A DNA stretch of 49,302 nt from Bacillota bacterium (GCA_023436245.1 JAEZJZ010000047.1:1-49302); one strand, 5' to 3'. Shown: positions 16,607 through 25,384, counted from the stretch's first letter. Translations and numbers: made by a program. Notes: a model not told the origin generated them from the letters alone.

Positions 16607-17732
16607 GTCTTACCTCTGCCTTCTCAACTTGACAATCACCATTCTGCTGGCTGGGTGCTGGGATCAACGACCGATCGAGGAACTGGCGATCATCATTGGT
16701 CTGGGAGTTGATGTGAACGAGCAGAACCCCAACCTGATTGACGTCACCCTCGGATACCCCTTGTTTAGCGAACTCAGTCGTTCGTCAGTCAAAATCGTCA
16801 CGGTTTCTGGCCCCACTTTTGGCGTCGCTACTGATATTTGGCAGGCAAGCAACTCGCTGGTCTATGCGGGTGGAAAAGTAAGGTTGGTCGTAGTTGGAGA
16901 GGAGATTGCCAAGCGGGGAATGCCTGGCTTTCTCAACTTCATAGAACTGGCCAAGACTGACGACAACGCAATCATGGCAGTGGTGCAGGGCAGAGCAGAG
17001 CAGCTCTTGGTCGAGGGAAAAGTGCTGGAGAATGAACGCACCGCGACCTATACCGCCGAACTGATCGCTACCGCCCACGATCAGGGTTACAGCGTACGGT
17101 CAGAAGTGTATGACGTGCTCACAGCCTACGCATCAGCCGGAATTGATCCAATCATGCCGTTGCTCAGGCTGTCTACCGGCAAGGACTCGATCGACGTGAT
17201 CGGCTCAGCCCTCTTCACCGATTTGATCATGAGCGGTGAACTCACTCTGGAGGAGACGCAGCTCCTGCTGGCCATGCTGGGCCGCTTACCGACCGTGCTC
17301 TTCTCGCCAGCCCTTGGAGTGACAGGAGAGCTGTACAGCCCACAGCCGGAGATCCAGCTGCTCAGCCCTCGCGCCAAGCTAAGACCGACAGTAGAGGACG
17401 AGAAACTCACCCTGGAGGTCGACTTCCGTTGCTCCTATCATCTGCGCAACTACTACGGCAATGCTGACATGACCAAGTCCGACACGACCGAGGAAGTGAC
17501 CAAGGATTTGGAGTCAAACCTCAACTTGGCGATTCAGAAGCTACTGGCAAAGTTGCAGGCGGCCAGAAGTGATCCCTTGGGCATTGGCCGGAAGCTGCGA
17601 GTGAAGAACAACCGGGAATACGACGACAACGCCTTCCGTGAAATGTGGGAGCAGGCGACGTTGGATATCACGGTCGACATGCACTACGTCCGTGACGGAA
17701 CGCTGACCCAGACTGAGTTAAAGAAGCCATGA
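16581..17732 (+). CDS. gerC: Spore germination lipoprotein, Ger(x)C family
   Basis: A 383-residue lipoprotein subunit of the germinant receptor. A signal peptide with lipobox ILLAGC is followed by WDQRPIEELAIIIGLGVD, the characteristic Ger(x)C N-terminus (CWDxREIxxLAxVxGxGID). ATG 16581 lies 8 nt after GGGAGG and overlaps the end of gerB; an in-frame ATG at 16596 is a lesser alternative. It closes the gerA-B-C operon and is followed by a terminator shared with the convergent opp operon. Confidence 0.92.
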   Translation: MQPSKMRLKSYLCLLNLTITILLAGCWDQRPIEELAIIIGLGVDVNEQNPNLIDVTLGYPLFSELSRSSVKIVTVSGPTFGVATDIWQASNSLVYAGGKVRLVVVGEEIAKRGMPGFLNFIELAKTDDNAIMAVVQGRAEQLLVEGKVLENERTATYTAELIATAHDQGYSVRSEVYDVLTAYASAGIDPIMPLLRLSTGKDSIDVIGSALFTDLIMSGELTLEETQLLLAMLGRLPTVLFSPALGVTGELYSPQPEIQLLSPRAKLRPTVEDEKLTLEVDFRCSYHLRNYYGNADMTKSDTTEEVTKDLESNLNLAIQKLLAKLQAARSDPLGIGRKLRVKNNREYDDNAFREMWEQATLDITVDMHYVRDGTLTQTELKKP

Positions 17733-17737
17733 CAAGC

Positions 17738-17770
17738 AAAAGAGCTGCGGGATTTGCCGCAGCTCTTTTG
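17738..17770. terminator. Bidirectional terminator between gerC and oppF
   Basis: AAAAGAGCTGCGG-gatttg-CCGCAGCTCTTTT: a 13-bp stem with A- and T-runs at its base, serving both convergent operons. Confidence 0.9.
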
Positions 17771-17782
17771 CTCGTCACAGAG

Positions 17783-18757
17783 CTAAACCAGATGGCAAGC
17801 CACGGACTGCCCGCTTCCCACATCCCTGAGCAGCGGTTCCTGCTCCTGACAAATCGGCTTGGCCAGCGGGCAACGCGGGTGGAAGCGGCAGCCGCTCGGC
17901 GGGTTCATCGAACTGGGGACTTCGCCCTGCAGCACGATTCGTTCGCGCTTCTGCCCCGGAGCAACTCTCGGGCTGGCCGCGAGCAGAGCTTTGGTATAGG
18001 GATGGGCCGGGTGCAAGAAGACGGATTCCCGGGAACCGGACTCGACGATTTGTCCGAGATACATCACCGCCACCTGCTGGCTGATATGCCAGACTACAGA
18101 GAGGTTATGGGAGATGAACAGATATGAAATGCCCTCCCGCTCTTGCAGCTCTTTCAACAGGTTGAGCACCTGTCCCTGCACCGAGACATCCAGCGCAGAG
18201 GTGGGTTCATCACAGAGCAGAATGTTCGGTTCCGAGGCCAGGGCGCGGGCGATGCCGATGCGCTGACGCTGTCCGCCACTGAACTGGTGCGGGAAGCGCC
18301 CGATCATCTCTTCGCCGAGACTCACCGCCTGAAACAGCTGTCGCACCCGCTCTTTGCGGTTGCCGTGGAAGCCGCGGACAATCAGCGGCTCCTCCACGCT
18401 CTGCCCCACAGTCATGCGCGGGTTGAGGGTGGCGTAGGGGTCTTGAAAGACCATCTGGGCTTCCTGCCGCAGTGTCTCCATCCCCTTGCTGCCGGAGAAG
18501 TCCACCATCTGATTATTTAGGACCACACTGCCGCCAGACGGCGCCTCCAGGCCACCGAGCATGCGGGCCACGGTGGTCTTGCCGCAGCCACTTTCCCCTA
18601 CCAGGGCCAGCGTCTCGCCTTGCGCCAAGCGAAAACTGACGCGGTCCACCGCTCGCACTCCCCCAACGCTCTTCTGCAGGAAGCCCCGCTTGATCGGGAA
18701 GACCTTGCTCAGGTCTTCCACTTCCAACACATACTTCTCAACTGACGGCAACTTCAT
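17783..18757 (-). CDS. oppF: Oligopeptide/dipeptide ABC transporter ATP-binding protein, OppF/DppF type
   Basis: A 324-residue ATPase of the peptide/nickel transporter family. Walker A is GESGCGKTT, Q-loop FQDPYATLNPRMTVG, signature FSGGQRQRIGIARAL, Walker B ILLCDEPTSALD, followed by the oligopeptide C-terminal zinc-type motif GCRFHPRCPLAKPIC. It is the last gene of the opp operon and overlaps oppD by 20 bp. The ATG at 18757 is only 3 nt after GGAGG, so the in-frame TTG at 18751 (9 nt) may be the true start. Confidence 0.92.
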   Translation of the reverse strand: MKLPSVEKYVLEVEDLSKVFPIKRGFLQKSVGGVRAVDRVSFRLAQGETLALVGESGCGKTTVARMLGGLEAPSGGSVVLNNQMVDFSGSKGMETLRQEAQMVFQDPYATLNPRMTVGQSVEEPLIVRGFHGNRKERVRQLFQAVSLGEEMIGRFPHQFSGGQRQRIGIARALASEPNILLCDEPTSALDVSVQGQVLNLLKELQEREGISYLFISHNLSVVWHISQQVAVMYLGQIVESGSRESVFLHPAHPYTKALLAASPRVAPGQKRERIVLQGEVPSSMNPPSGCRFHPRCPLAKPICQEQEPLLRDVGSGQSVACHLV

Positions 18758-19760
18758 TCACCTCCTGGTCGACGGCGTCACCCCCGGCAGCGGCACAGTC
18801 TTCCCAGCCGAGAGTATGGCTGGCTTGGGCGCAGCGGGCAAACTGGGTTTCGCTTAGCGCCAGAATCGGCTGTGCTGACCGACAAGATTCGCTCGCGTGC
18901 GGGCAACGCTCCAGGAAGGCGCAGCCAGCGTGCTCCAGCGAACGAGGCACGGTACCGGGAATGCTGTAAAGACTATCCTGAGCCTCTCCCCAGCGCGGCA
19001 GGGACCGAAGCAGGCCCTGGGTGTAGGGGTGAGACGGCTGGGTGAACAGCTCCTTGACGGTGCCAGTCTCCACCACTTCACCGGCATACATCACGTTGCC
19101 GCGATCGGCATACTCGGCGATCAGTCCCAGGTCATGCGTAATCAGGATCATGGCCATGCCTGTATCCGCTTGCAGGGTTTTCAGTAGATCAAGAATCTGC
19201 GCTTGCACGGTTACGTCGAGGGCCGTGGTCGGCTCGTCGGCAATCAGTAGTTTCGGTTGCCCCGCTAGTGCCATGGCGATCATCACCCGCTGACGCATGC
19301 CGCCGGACAGCTCGTGGGGAAAGCTCCTGAGCCTTTTCTCGGGGTCAGCGATGCGCACCTGCTGCAGGTAGTCACCAGCAGCAGACAGTGCTTCCTTCTT
19401 GTTCATCTGGCTGTGCACCATCAACACTTCTGCTATCTGCTGGCCCACAGTGTACACGGGATTAAGGCAGGTCATCGGCTCCTGAAAGATCATGGCGATA
19501 TCGCCGCCGCGCAAGGCGCGCCGTGCGTCCTCGGGCATGCTCAGCAGTTCTTCACCGTTGAACTTGATGCTGCCGGAGGTGATCCGCCCCGGGTGGCTGA
19601 GCAGGCCCATCACGGCTAGAGCCGAGACACTCTTGCCGGAGCCGCTTTCTCCCACGATTCCGAGCGTCTCCCCTGCCTGCAATGAGAGATCCACCCGGCG
19701 CACCACTTCGCGTTTGCCAAATGCGACGGACAGTTGCTGCACTGAGAGCAGTTCATACAT
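18738..19760 (-). CDS. oppD: Oligopeptide/dipeptide ABC transporter ATP-binding protein, OppD/DppD type
   Basis: A peptide-transporter ATPase of about 340 residues. Walker A is GESGSGKS, Q-loop FQEPMTCLNPVYTVG, signature LSGGMRQRVMIAMAL, Walker B LLIADEPTTALD, and C-terminal GCAFLERCPHASESC. A GTG at 19769 overlaps the oppC stop as GTGA but is only 1-2 nt from the AAGGAG; ATG 19760 has normal spacing. It pairs with OppF to power the OppB-OppC channel. Confidence 0.92.
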   Translation of the reverse strand: MYELLSVQQLSVAFGKREVVRRVDLSLQAGETLGIVGESGSGKSVSALAVMGLLSHPGRITSGSIKFNGEELLSMPEDARRALRGGDIAMIFQEPMTCLNPVYTVGQQIAEVLMVHSQMNKKEALSAAGDYLQQVRIADPEKRLRSFPHELSGGMRQRVMIAMALAGQPKLLIADEPTTALDVTVQAQILDLLKTLQADTGMAMILITHDLGLIAEYADRGNVMYAGEVVETGTVKELFTQPSHPYTQGLLRSLPRWGEAQDSLYSIPGTVPRSLEHAGCAFLERCPHASESCRSAQPILALSETQFARCAQASHTLGWEDCAAAGGDAVDQEVNEVAVS

Positions 19761-19765
19761 CTGGC

Positions 19766-20599
19766 TCACTCTCCTTCCACCAGTTTCGGGTCAAGGGCGT
19801 CACGCAGGCCGTCACCCAACAGATTGAAGGCGAGCACCGCCAGCATGATCGCAACTCCCGGGAAGGTGGCAATATGGGGAGCGGTCTGGAAATAGACCCG
19901 ACCCTGACTGAGGATGCTGCCCCAGCTAGCCTGCGGCTCCTGAATGCCAAAGCCGAGAAAACTGAGCGATGATTCCAGTAGAATCACGCTGGCCACGTTC
20001 ATCGTGACCATCACGATCAGCGGCGACCAACAGTTAGGCAGCACATGCTTGGTCAGAATGCGCCAGTGGTTGGAGCCATAGGCCTTTGCCGCCTCCACGA
20101 ACGGCTTCTGCTTCACCGAGAGAATCTCTCCCCGGAGCACCCTGGCGTAGCCAGTCCAGGAAGAGAGGCCGATCACGACCAGCACGCTGTTGAAGCTCGG
20201 GCCGATGATGGAAACGGCCGCGATCACCAGCAGAAACTGCGGAATAGTCATGAACACCTCGGCCAGCCGCATGATCGCCAGATCGATCCATCCGCCGAAG
20301 TAGCCGGCCAGGGAGCCAAAGATGATTCCGACACCTAGGGAGAGCACACCTGCCAGCAGACCCACAGTCAGGGATACGCGGGCGCCGTAGAGCATGCGGC
20401 TCCAGATGCAGCGACCAAGAGCGTCCTGACCCAAGGGGTACTCCCAACTCGGGCCGGCCAGGCGTTCACCGGTATGAACCTCTTCCGGGTCGTGCGGCGC
20501 GATCACGGGAGCGAAGACAGCGAGCAGAGTCAGAATGAGCAACACGATCGCCCCGGCGGTAGCCAGACGGTGATGAAACAGACGATTGAAGAATGACAT
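19766..20599 (-). CDS. oppC: Oligopeptide/dipeptide ABC transporter permease, OppC/DppC type
   Basis: A 277-residue permease with N-terminal span, the conserved HDPEEVHTGERLAGPSWEYP-LGQDALGRC segment, and the EAA loop EAAKAYGSNHWRILTKHVLPN that docks onto the ATPases. ATG starts after TTAGGAGGGG. It follows oppB by 12 bp and overlaps or abuts oppD, indicating one transcript. Confidence 0.93.
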   Translation of the reverse strand: MSFFNRLFHHRLATAGAIVLLILTLLAVFAPVIAPHDPEEVHTGERLAGPSWEYPLGQDALGRCIWSRMLYGARVSLTVGLLAGVLSLGVGIIFGSLAGYFGGWIDLAIMRLAEVFMTIPQFLLVIAAVSIIGPSFNSVLVVIGLSSWTGYARVLRGEILSVKQKPFVEAAKAYGSNHWRILTKHVLPNCWSPLIVMVTMNVASVILLESSLSFLGFGIQEPQASWGSILSQGRVYFQTAPHIATFPGVAIMLAVLAFNLLGDGLRDALDPKLVEGE

Positions 20600-20611
20600 C
20601 TGGCTCCCCTC

Positions 20612-21532
20612 CTAACTCAAACGTACGCGCGGATCGACCCAGGCGTAGAGCAGGTCAACCAGCAAGTTGGCGATGACAACCGCGACCGACATCATCAACA
20701 CAATCGCCTGCACCAGGAAGAAATCGCGTTGGGTGAGTGCCGTCGTCAACAGACGCCCGATGCCCGGCCAAGCGAAAATCGTCTCCACAATCACGGTACC
20801 GACGATCATCAGAGCCAGCCAGTTGCCGAGAATGGTGACAATCGGGATCAAGGCATTACGCAAAGCGTGGCGAACGAGCACGACTCTTTCTCTTAGCCCC
20901 TTGGCCCGCGCAGTGCGCACATAATCCTCCCGCAGCACCTCCAGCATGCTGGTGCGCACCATGCGCATCAGGCTGGCCGCCCAGCTGAACCCGAGCACAA
21001 ATGTCGGCAGCACGTAATGCATCCAGGTGCCGGTGCCGCTGGTCGGGAACAGATCCAGCTTGACGGAAAAGACGATAATCACCACCAGTGAGAGCCAGAA
21101 GCTGGGCATGGACATACCCACCAGCGCTACCACGCTAGAGACGTAGTCGGCCCAAGTCTGGCGCTTGGCCGCCGCGATAATCCCCAAAGGAAAAGCGATA
21201 CCCAGCCCGAGCAGTGTCGCCCAGAAGTTTAGCTTCAGGGTGAACGGCAATCGCGAGGAGATCAGGTGTGTCACGGGCAGGTTGTAGATTACCGATCTGC
21301 CAAAGTTTCCTCGCAGCACCTTCCCTAACCAGAGCAGGTACTGCACGATGAATGGCCGATCAAATCCCCATTCTGCCCGAATAGCCGCAATTATCTCCGG
21401 CGAAGCCTCCCGCCCCGCCAACATGCGCACTGGATCCCCCGGGGAAAGGTACATCAAGCCGAAGACTATGAAGCTAATCCCCAAGATCAATGGGATAGCC
21501 AGTAGAACACGCTTGAGAATGTATTTAGGCAC
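20612..21532 (-). CDS. oppB: Oligopeptide/dipeptide ABC transporter permease, OppB/DppB type
   Basis: A 306-residue permease. The N-terminus is YILKRVLLAIPLILGISFIVFGL, then LSPGDPVRMLAG, and the EAA loop DYVRTARAKGLRERVVLVRHALRN. It starts at GTG 21532 after GGGAGG. Between it and the upstream binding-protein gene lie about 450 bp of hairpin repeats, so co-transcription with oppA may be partly attenuated. Confidence 0.93.
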   Translation of the reverse strand: MPKYILKRVLLAIPLILGISFIVFGLMYLSPGDPVRMLAGREASPEIIAAIRAEWGFDRPFIVQYLLWLGKVLRGNFGRSVIYNLPVTHLISSRLPFTLKLNFWATLLGLGIAFPLGIIAAAKRQTWADYVSSVVALVGMSMPSFWLSLVVIIVFSVKLDLFPTSGTGTWMHYVLPTFVLGFSWAASLMRMVRTSMLEVLREDYVRTARAKGLRERVVLVRHALRNALIPIVTILGNWLALMIVGTVIVETIFAWPGIGRLLTTALTQRDFFLVQAIVLMMSVAVVIANLLVDLLYAWVDPRVRLS

Positions 21533-21545
21533 TTGCCTGCACCTC

Positions 21546-21850
21546 CCAGCAATATCGCATGATATTGCGATCTCAATAAGGTGATGACTGCGTAGCAGAC
21601 ATCAGTTTGTACCGCAACAACATCCGCAGGACGTTGTGATCTCCAATAAAGCGATGACTGCGTCAGCAGGCATCGGTTTGTACCTCCCAGCAATATCGGT
21701 ACGATATTGCGATCTTTCGTAGGGGCGCCATGCATGGCGCCCGCTGCTGCGTAGCAAGCATCGGTTTGCACCGCTCAGCAGTATCCGTAAGAAAACGCAG
21801 TGGTATCATGACCTCCGCACGAGACGGGTCGCATGCATGCGACCCCTACG
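21546..21850. repeat. Repeat-filled spacer inside the opp operon (families A and B)
   Basis: Three family A units in reverse orientation (near 21546-21610, 21620-21680 and 21690-21780) contain hairpins such as GCAATATCG...CGATATTGC. Interspersed are two perfect family B palindromes, GGGCGCCATGCATGGCGCCC (21723-21742) and GGGTCGCATGCATGCGACCC (21826-21845), the latter followed by CTACGA. No coding sequence with a ribosome binding site is seen in 21533-21985. Confidence 0.85.
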
Positions 21851-21947
21851 AGTAACGGAACATACGCCCTACTACTGCCGGATGGACCAGCAATCAATAT
21901 GCGACCCCTGCTGATGACGGAGCATCACACGCCATCTTTGACGCAAG

Positions 21948-21969
21948 GCGGGCGCCGACCGGCGCCCGC
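21948..21969 (-). terminator. Strong GC hairpin after oppA, possible attenuator
   Basis: A 9-bp stem GCGGGCGCC/GGCGCCCGC with a 4-nt loop lies 17 bp after the oppA stop. The following CTTGCG is not a U-tract, so it may stabilise the oppA message or act as a partial terminator before oppBCDF rather than as a classical terminator. Confidence 0.45.
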
Positions 21970-21985
21970 AGATAATGACTCGACG

Positions 21986-23548
21986 CTATTTCGCCACGGT
22001 TACCTTGTAGAGCATCTGGTACTGTCCGGCCGGCGCCTCCACCATGCCGGTGAAGCCGGCGCTGACGGCTGCGAGCGAGTTCGGATGATACAACCAGATA
22101 GCTGCTACGTCCTCGGCCATGATTTCCTGGAAGCGATCGTAGATCACCTTACGCTTGGCTGGATCGCTTTCGGTACGACCTTGCTCGAGCAACTGGTCAA
22201 CCTCTGCGTTGCTGTAGCACCAGTCGTTGAATCCGGCGTTGATGGAGCTGCTGTGCCAGTAGTTGAACTGGTCGGGATCTGGGCTCGGGCCCATGGAGAG
22301 CATCATGCCCTCGTAGTCACGGGCGTCCAGATAGTCGTAGAAGAGTGAGGTATCCAGGAACTCCAGGTTCATCTCGATGCCGACGGCCTTCAGCCAGTTC
22401 TGCAGCAAGACTGCCTGGTTCTTCATCTGCTCGTCGCCACTGCTCAGGCGAGTGGTGAAGCTGAGTCTCTGACCGTTCTTGGCCACGATTCCGTCCGCCC
22501 CTGCCTGCCAGCCGGCCTCGGCCAGCAGTTGCTTGGAGAGTTCGGGGTTGTAGTCGAACTTCTTGACGTTCGGGTTGTGCCATTCCGAGATGGCAGCGAT
22601 TGGGCCAACACTCGGTTCGGCTGCACCCTGCATGATGTCGCGAATCAGGGTAGCGGTGTCGACTGCGTGGGCCATCGCTTGGCGTACCTTCAGATCCTTG
22701 AACAGCGGATTCTGATTGTTCTGCCCCAGATAGGCGAAGCGCAACTGCGGAATGGAGAATGTCTGCACGCTCTTGTCTGCCTCCAGGGTGGCGAAGTCCT
22801 CAGCCGTCAAGTTGGAGGCGTAGTTGATCTCTCCCTTGGAAAGGGCCATGGCGCGCACTGACGGTTCCGGAATCGGCCGGAAGGTAAGGGTCTCGATCGC
22901 AGGCTTGCCGTTCCAGTAGTCTGCATTGGCCTTGAGGGTGACATGGTCATCCGGCACCCACTCTTCGAACACAAACGGACCGGTACCAATCGGAGATTGG
23001 TTGTAGTTCTTCAGCAGCTCAGCACTGTTCAGATGCTCAGCCATGATCATGATGCCGGTCATCTTATCCAGGAAGGGGCCGTGTGGCTCCTTCAGGTTGA
23101 AGACGACGGTCAAGTCGTCCGGTGTGTCGATGCTACTGATCATGGTGTAGTTGTTGTGGCGCAGAGACTTGGTGGCCGGATCCAGCACCAGTTCGTAGGT
23201 GAACTTGACGTCGGCGGACGTGAACGCCTCTCCGTCGTGCCACTTCACATCCGGACGGAGCTTGAACGTCCAGGCCAGTCCGTTATCTGACACGCTCCAC
23301 TCGGTGGCCAGTGCCGGTGTGAGCTCATAGTTTCCTTCGTATGTGACCAACGCTTCATGAATCTGAGAACTGACAGTGGTGGATACAGCATTCGTCAGCA
23401 GCACCGGAGCCAAGTCCTTGATGTCGGCGGTGAGAGCAAAGACGAAGTTGCTGTTGCTCACCTTCACTCCCCCGGAACAACCGGTGAGCACCAAACTGAG
23501 CGCGAGCCCCAGCGTCAATGCAGCCAGCAGCAGTTTCTTACCCATCAT
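21986..23548 (-). CDS. oppA: Peptide ABC transporter substrate-binding lipoprotein (family 5, OppA/DppA-like)
   Basis: A lipoprotein of about 520 residues. The signal peptide MMGKKLLLAALTLGLALSLV ends in lipobox LTGC, followed by SGG. The family 5 signature is seen in VKWHDGEAFTSADVKFTYEL, with the later motifs GTGPFVFEEW and KVRQAMAHAVDT. An in-frame start further upstream lacks a ribosome binding site; ATG 23548 follows GAGGGGGAAGAA. It leads the oppB-C-D-F genes. Its likely job is capture of di- or oligopeptides for fermentation; the exact ligand is not predictable. Confidence 0.92.
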   Translation of the reverse strand: MMGKKLLLAALTLGLALSLVLTGCSGGVKVSNSNFVFALTADIKDLAPVLLTNAVSTTVSSQIHEALVTYEGNYELTPALATEWSVSDNGLAWTFKLRPDVKWHDGEAFTSADVKFTYELVLDPATKSLRHNNYTMISSIDTPDDLTVVFNLKEPHGPFLDKMTGIMIMAEHLNSAELLKNYNQSPIGTGPFVFEEWVPDDHVTLKANADYWNGKPAIETLTFRPIPEPSVRAMALSKGEINYASNLTAEDFATLEADKSVQTFSIPQLRFAYLGQNNQNPLFKDLKVRQAMAHAVDTATLIRDIMQGAAEPSVGPIAAISEWHNPNVKKFDYNPELSKQLLAEAGWQAGADGIVAKNGQRLSFTTRLSSGDEQMKNQAVLLQNWLKAVGIEMNLEFLDTSLFYDYLDARDYEGMMLSMGPSPDPDQFNYWHSSSINAGFNDWCYSNAEVDQLLEQGRTESDPAKRKVIYDRFQEIMAEDVAAIWLYHPNSLAAVSAGFTGMVEAPAGQYQMLYKVTVAK

Positions 23549-23609
23549 TTCTTCCCCCTCTTGTCTTATTGACCAGCTTTGGTCGCTTGCTTCTGCATTC
23601 CCGATGCAC

Positions 23610-23639
23610 ATAGTATCCCGTCAACCCACAAACTGTCAT
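23610..23639 (-). promoter_or_regulatory. Candidate oppA promoter
   Basis: On the minus strand ATGACA (5 of 6 to TTGACA), an 18-nt spacer, then TACTAT; GATACT with a 16-nt spacer is an alternative -10. It sits 60-90 nt before the oppA start and just downstream of the inverted repeat at 23642-23712. Confidence 0.4.
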
Positions 23640-23641
23640 CT

Positions 23642-23712
23642 GGCGTCAAGTCTCAGTCCAATTGCCTTAGGGATCAACTGACACCACATTCTATAGTTTG
23701 AGACTTGACGCC
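23642..23712. promoter_or_regulatory. 14-bp inverted repeat upstream of oppA
   Basis: Perfect arms GGCGTCAAGTCTCA (23642-23655) and TGAGACTTGACGCC (23699-23712) are separated by 43 nt, directly upstream of the candidate oppA promoter. A related pair of arms, AAGTCTCA...TGAGACTT, lies upstream of the amino-acid binding protein gene at 25385-25438. Confidence 0.7.
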
Positions 23713-23839
23713 CTACTAGGCATCTATATGCGAGGCTTAGGCATAAATATACACTCATACAGGTAATTATGCAATAGCCTTTCTGATCTTTTTCTCCACA
23801 ACAGTGCAAGACTGTTTAGAACCTTGCTTCTCTACCTAT

Positions 23840-24165
23840 CATTGCTCCCGCAGCAGGCGAGAGCGTTCAGAAAGTCCCTTTTCCCTGGGATCGTAGGGGC
23901 GGTCGCAATAGCATCCCATGAATAGCGCGAGAGAGACGATGGGTCGTCTCTCTCGCGTTTGGGTACGCAAATGCTCTCTGTAGGTTACGATGTGGCACCA
24001 CAAGGGTCGCATTCATGCGACCCTTACGAGTGAGCGTGGTATGCATGGGCCTCGTAGGGGCGCCATGCATGGCGCCCGCTAGCCGATAGGCTTTTGCGAC
24101 AGCCCTCGGGATCGGCTCGGCAGGCCGAGCCTCTACGAAGCAGAAACTGAACAGTCTCACAATCA
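23840..24165. repeat. Palindrome-rich intergenic region (family B modules)
   Basis: It contains CTCCCGCAGCAGGCGAGAGC (shared with 49270-49290), a 14-bp perfect hairpin with 4-nt loop (23926-23957), GGGTCGCATTCATGCGACCC (24004-24023), GGGCGCCATGCATGGCGCCC (24058-24077, identical to 21723-21742) and GGCTCGGCAGGCCGAGCC (24114-24131), then CTACGAAG and CTGAACAGTCTC. No gene is evident between 23549 and 24320. Confidence 0.82.
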
Positions 24166-24320
24166 TGCACACAGACTGCATCACTTCTTCACACTGCATG
24201 CAGCGAGCGTTTCATCTGTTATTGCCTGCCGTTCACCATCACCAGGGCGCTCCATGCAGCACAACCCGGCGGTCTGTTGCGCCCTGCCTCCTCATATCAT
24301 GGAATTGAGGAGGTGAACCG

Positions 24321-25334
24321 GTGCCCAAGTTCTGCTGGAACATCGCAGCACTCGTCATCCTGGCCATTCTTTCGAGCTTTGCCGCTGCGACTGATCCCGC
24401 CAGACATCAACTGCCGATGATAGAAAGGTTGTTAATGCCAATCTGGAAAGAACAGGCAAACAATTACGCTGAAGAAGCATTTGAACTGGTCTCCCAGCGA
24501 GTTGAGCAATGGCGTCGGCAGGGCGGCCATGGTGACGTCGGCATCTACTTGCAGGAGATCGGCAGTGGATTTGAATTAATGTATGACGCCTGGCATACGC
24601 AACTGGACGAGCAAGGCACGTACTCGGGCTACTATCACACTGCTTCCGTGGCCAAGTTGCTGATCGCCTATGCGGTCTACCACCTGGACGACCTAGGAGA
24701 GATCGATATTGGAGAACAAATCTTTGACCGAGTCACCGGACAGACCTACCAGATCCAGCCGTTGATCCAGCGCATGCTCACCCACTCGGTCAATCTCTAC
24801 CACAATGTGCTGCTTCGTCGGCTCGGCCCAACGCTCGCCAACAACACCTTGGAACGCCTGGGCCTCGCTGCTTCCCGTCTCTCCCGTGAGCTCTACTACG
24901 CGCCCGGGACGTCCGACGCGACCTGACTGCAGCGCTACGGGACGCTGGAGGCGCCTCGCACAACCCCGTACGACCTGGGACAACTGCTGGCTTCCCTCGC
25001 CCGGGAAGACGTGCTTTCCCCTGAAAACAACCGCTTGTTTGTTGATGCGCTGAGCAACACCATCTACAACAGCCGAATTCCACAAGGGCTGGGCTTTCTG
25101 GCGCCGGTGGCGCACAAGACGGGCAGCAAGAACGCGGTCTATAACGATGCGGCGCTGGTGTTCTTACCCGACAACCCGTACGTTTTGGTGATTCTGACGC
25201 GGGGCGTGCCGGGTTCAGCTGAACAGTTGATGCGCCAAATCTCGCATGATCTCTATCTGTACGAGCAAAACCGCCTGCAAAGCGGCCTGAGCGAATGGGC
25301 AAGGCAATTGCACAGGAGCTTGCCAGCTGATTGA
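24321..25334 (+). CDS. Class A beta-lactamase-like serine hydrolase with one in-frame UGA
   Basis: A secreted or membrane-anchored serine hydrolase of 337 codons. A signal-like hydrophobic N-terminus is followed by S109-V-A-K112 (SxxK nucleophile), S156-V-N158 (SxN) and K266-T-G (KTG box). This is the full active-site set of class A beta-lactamase and penicillin-recognising enzymes. UGA at codon 202 (24924-24926) lies between the SxN and KTG motifs, with 135 open codons after it. Termination there would remove the KTG box and destroy the enzyme. The ribosome binding site is strong (GAGGAGGTGAACCG before GTG). It could be a Sec or readthrough protein, or a very young pseudogene. The substrate is unknown, and antibiotic hydrolysis cannot be claimed. 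Confidence 0.8.
24924..24926 (+). other. In-frame UGA codon in the serine hydrolase
   Basis: The context is GTSDAT-UGA-LQRYGTLE. Four nt downstream, CAGCG-CUACGGGA-CGCUG can form a 5-bp hairpin with a G-rich loop. Arg (CGA) or Trp (TGG) is one transition away. Confidence 0.85.
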
Positions 25335-25384
25335 CGAGAACATCGCACCAATTCTCTTTCAACTGAAATCTGCCATGCAGCGTT

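Noticed and set aside
13997..17732. UGA reassigned to tryptophan genome-wide, to explain the gerA and hydrolase UGA codons
   Set aside because: UGA is used as a normal stop in several intact genes here (gerC, oppC, fur, grdA end), TGG is used for Trp, and Sec machinery is present.
25011..25334. Independent 107-residue gene downstream of the hydrolase
   Set aside because: It is in the same frame as the hydrolase and contains its KTG box; no ribosome binding site precedes it.
24321..25334. Antibiotic-resistance beta-lactamase
   Set aside because: SxxK, SxN and KTG are shared by many penicillin-recognising hydrolases, the usual Omega-loop ExxLN is not evident, and the frame is interrupted by UGA, so a resistance call is unsupported.
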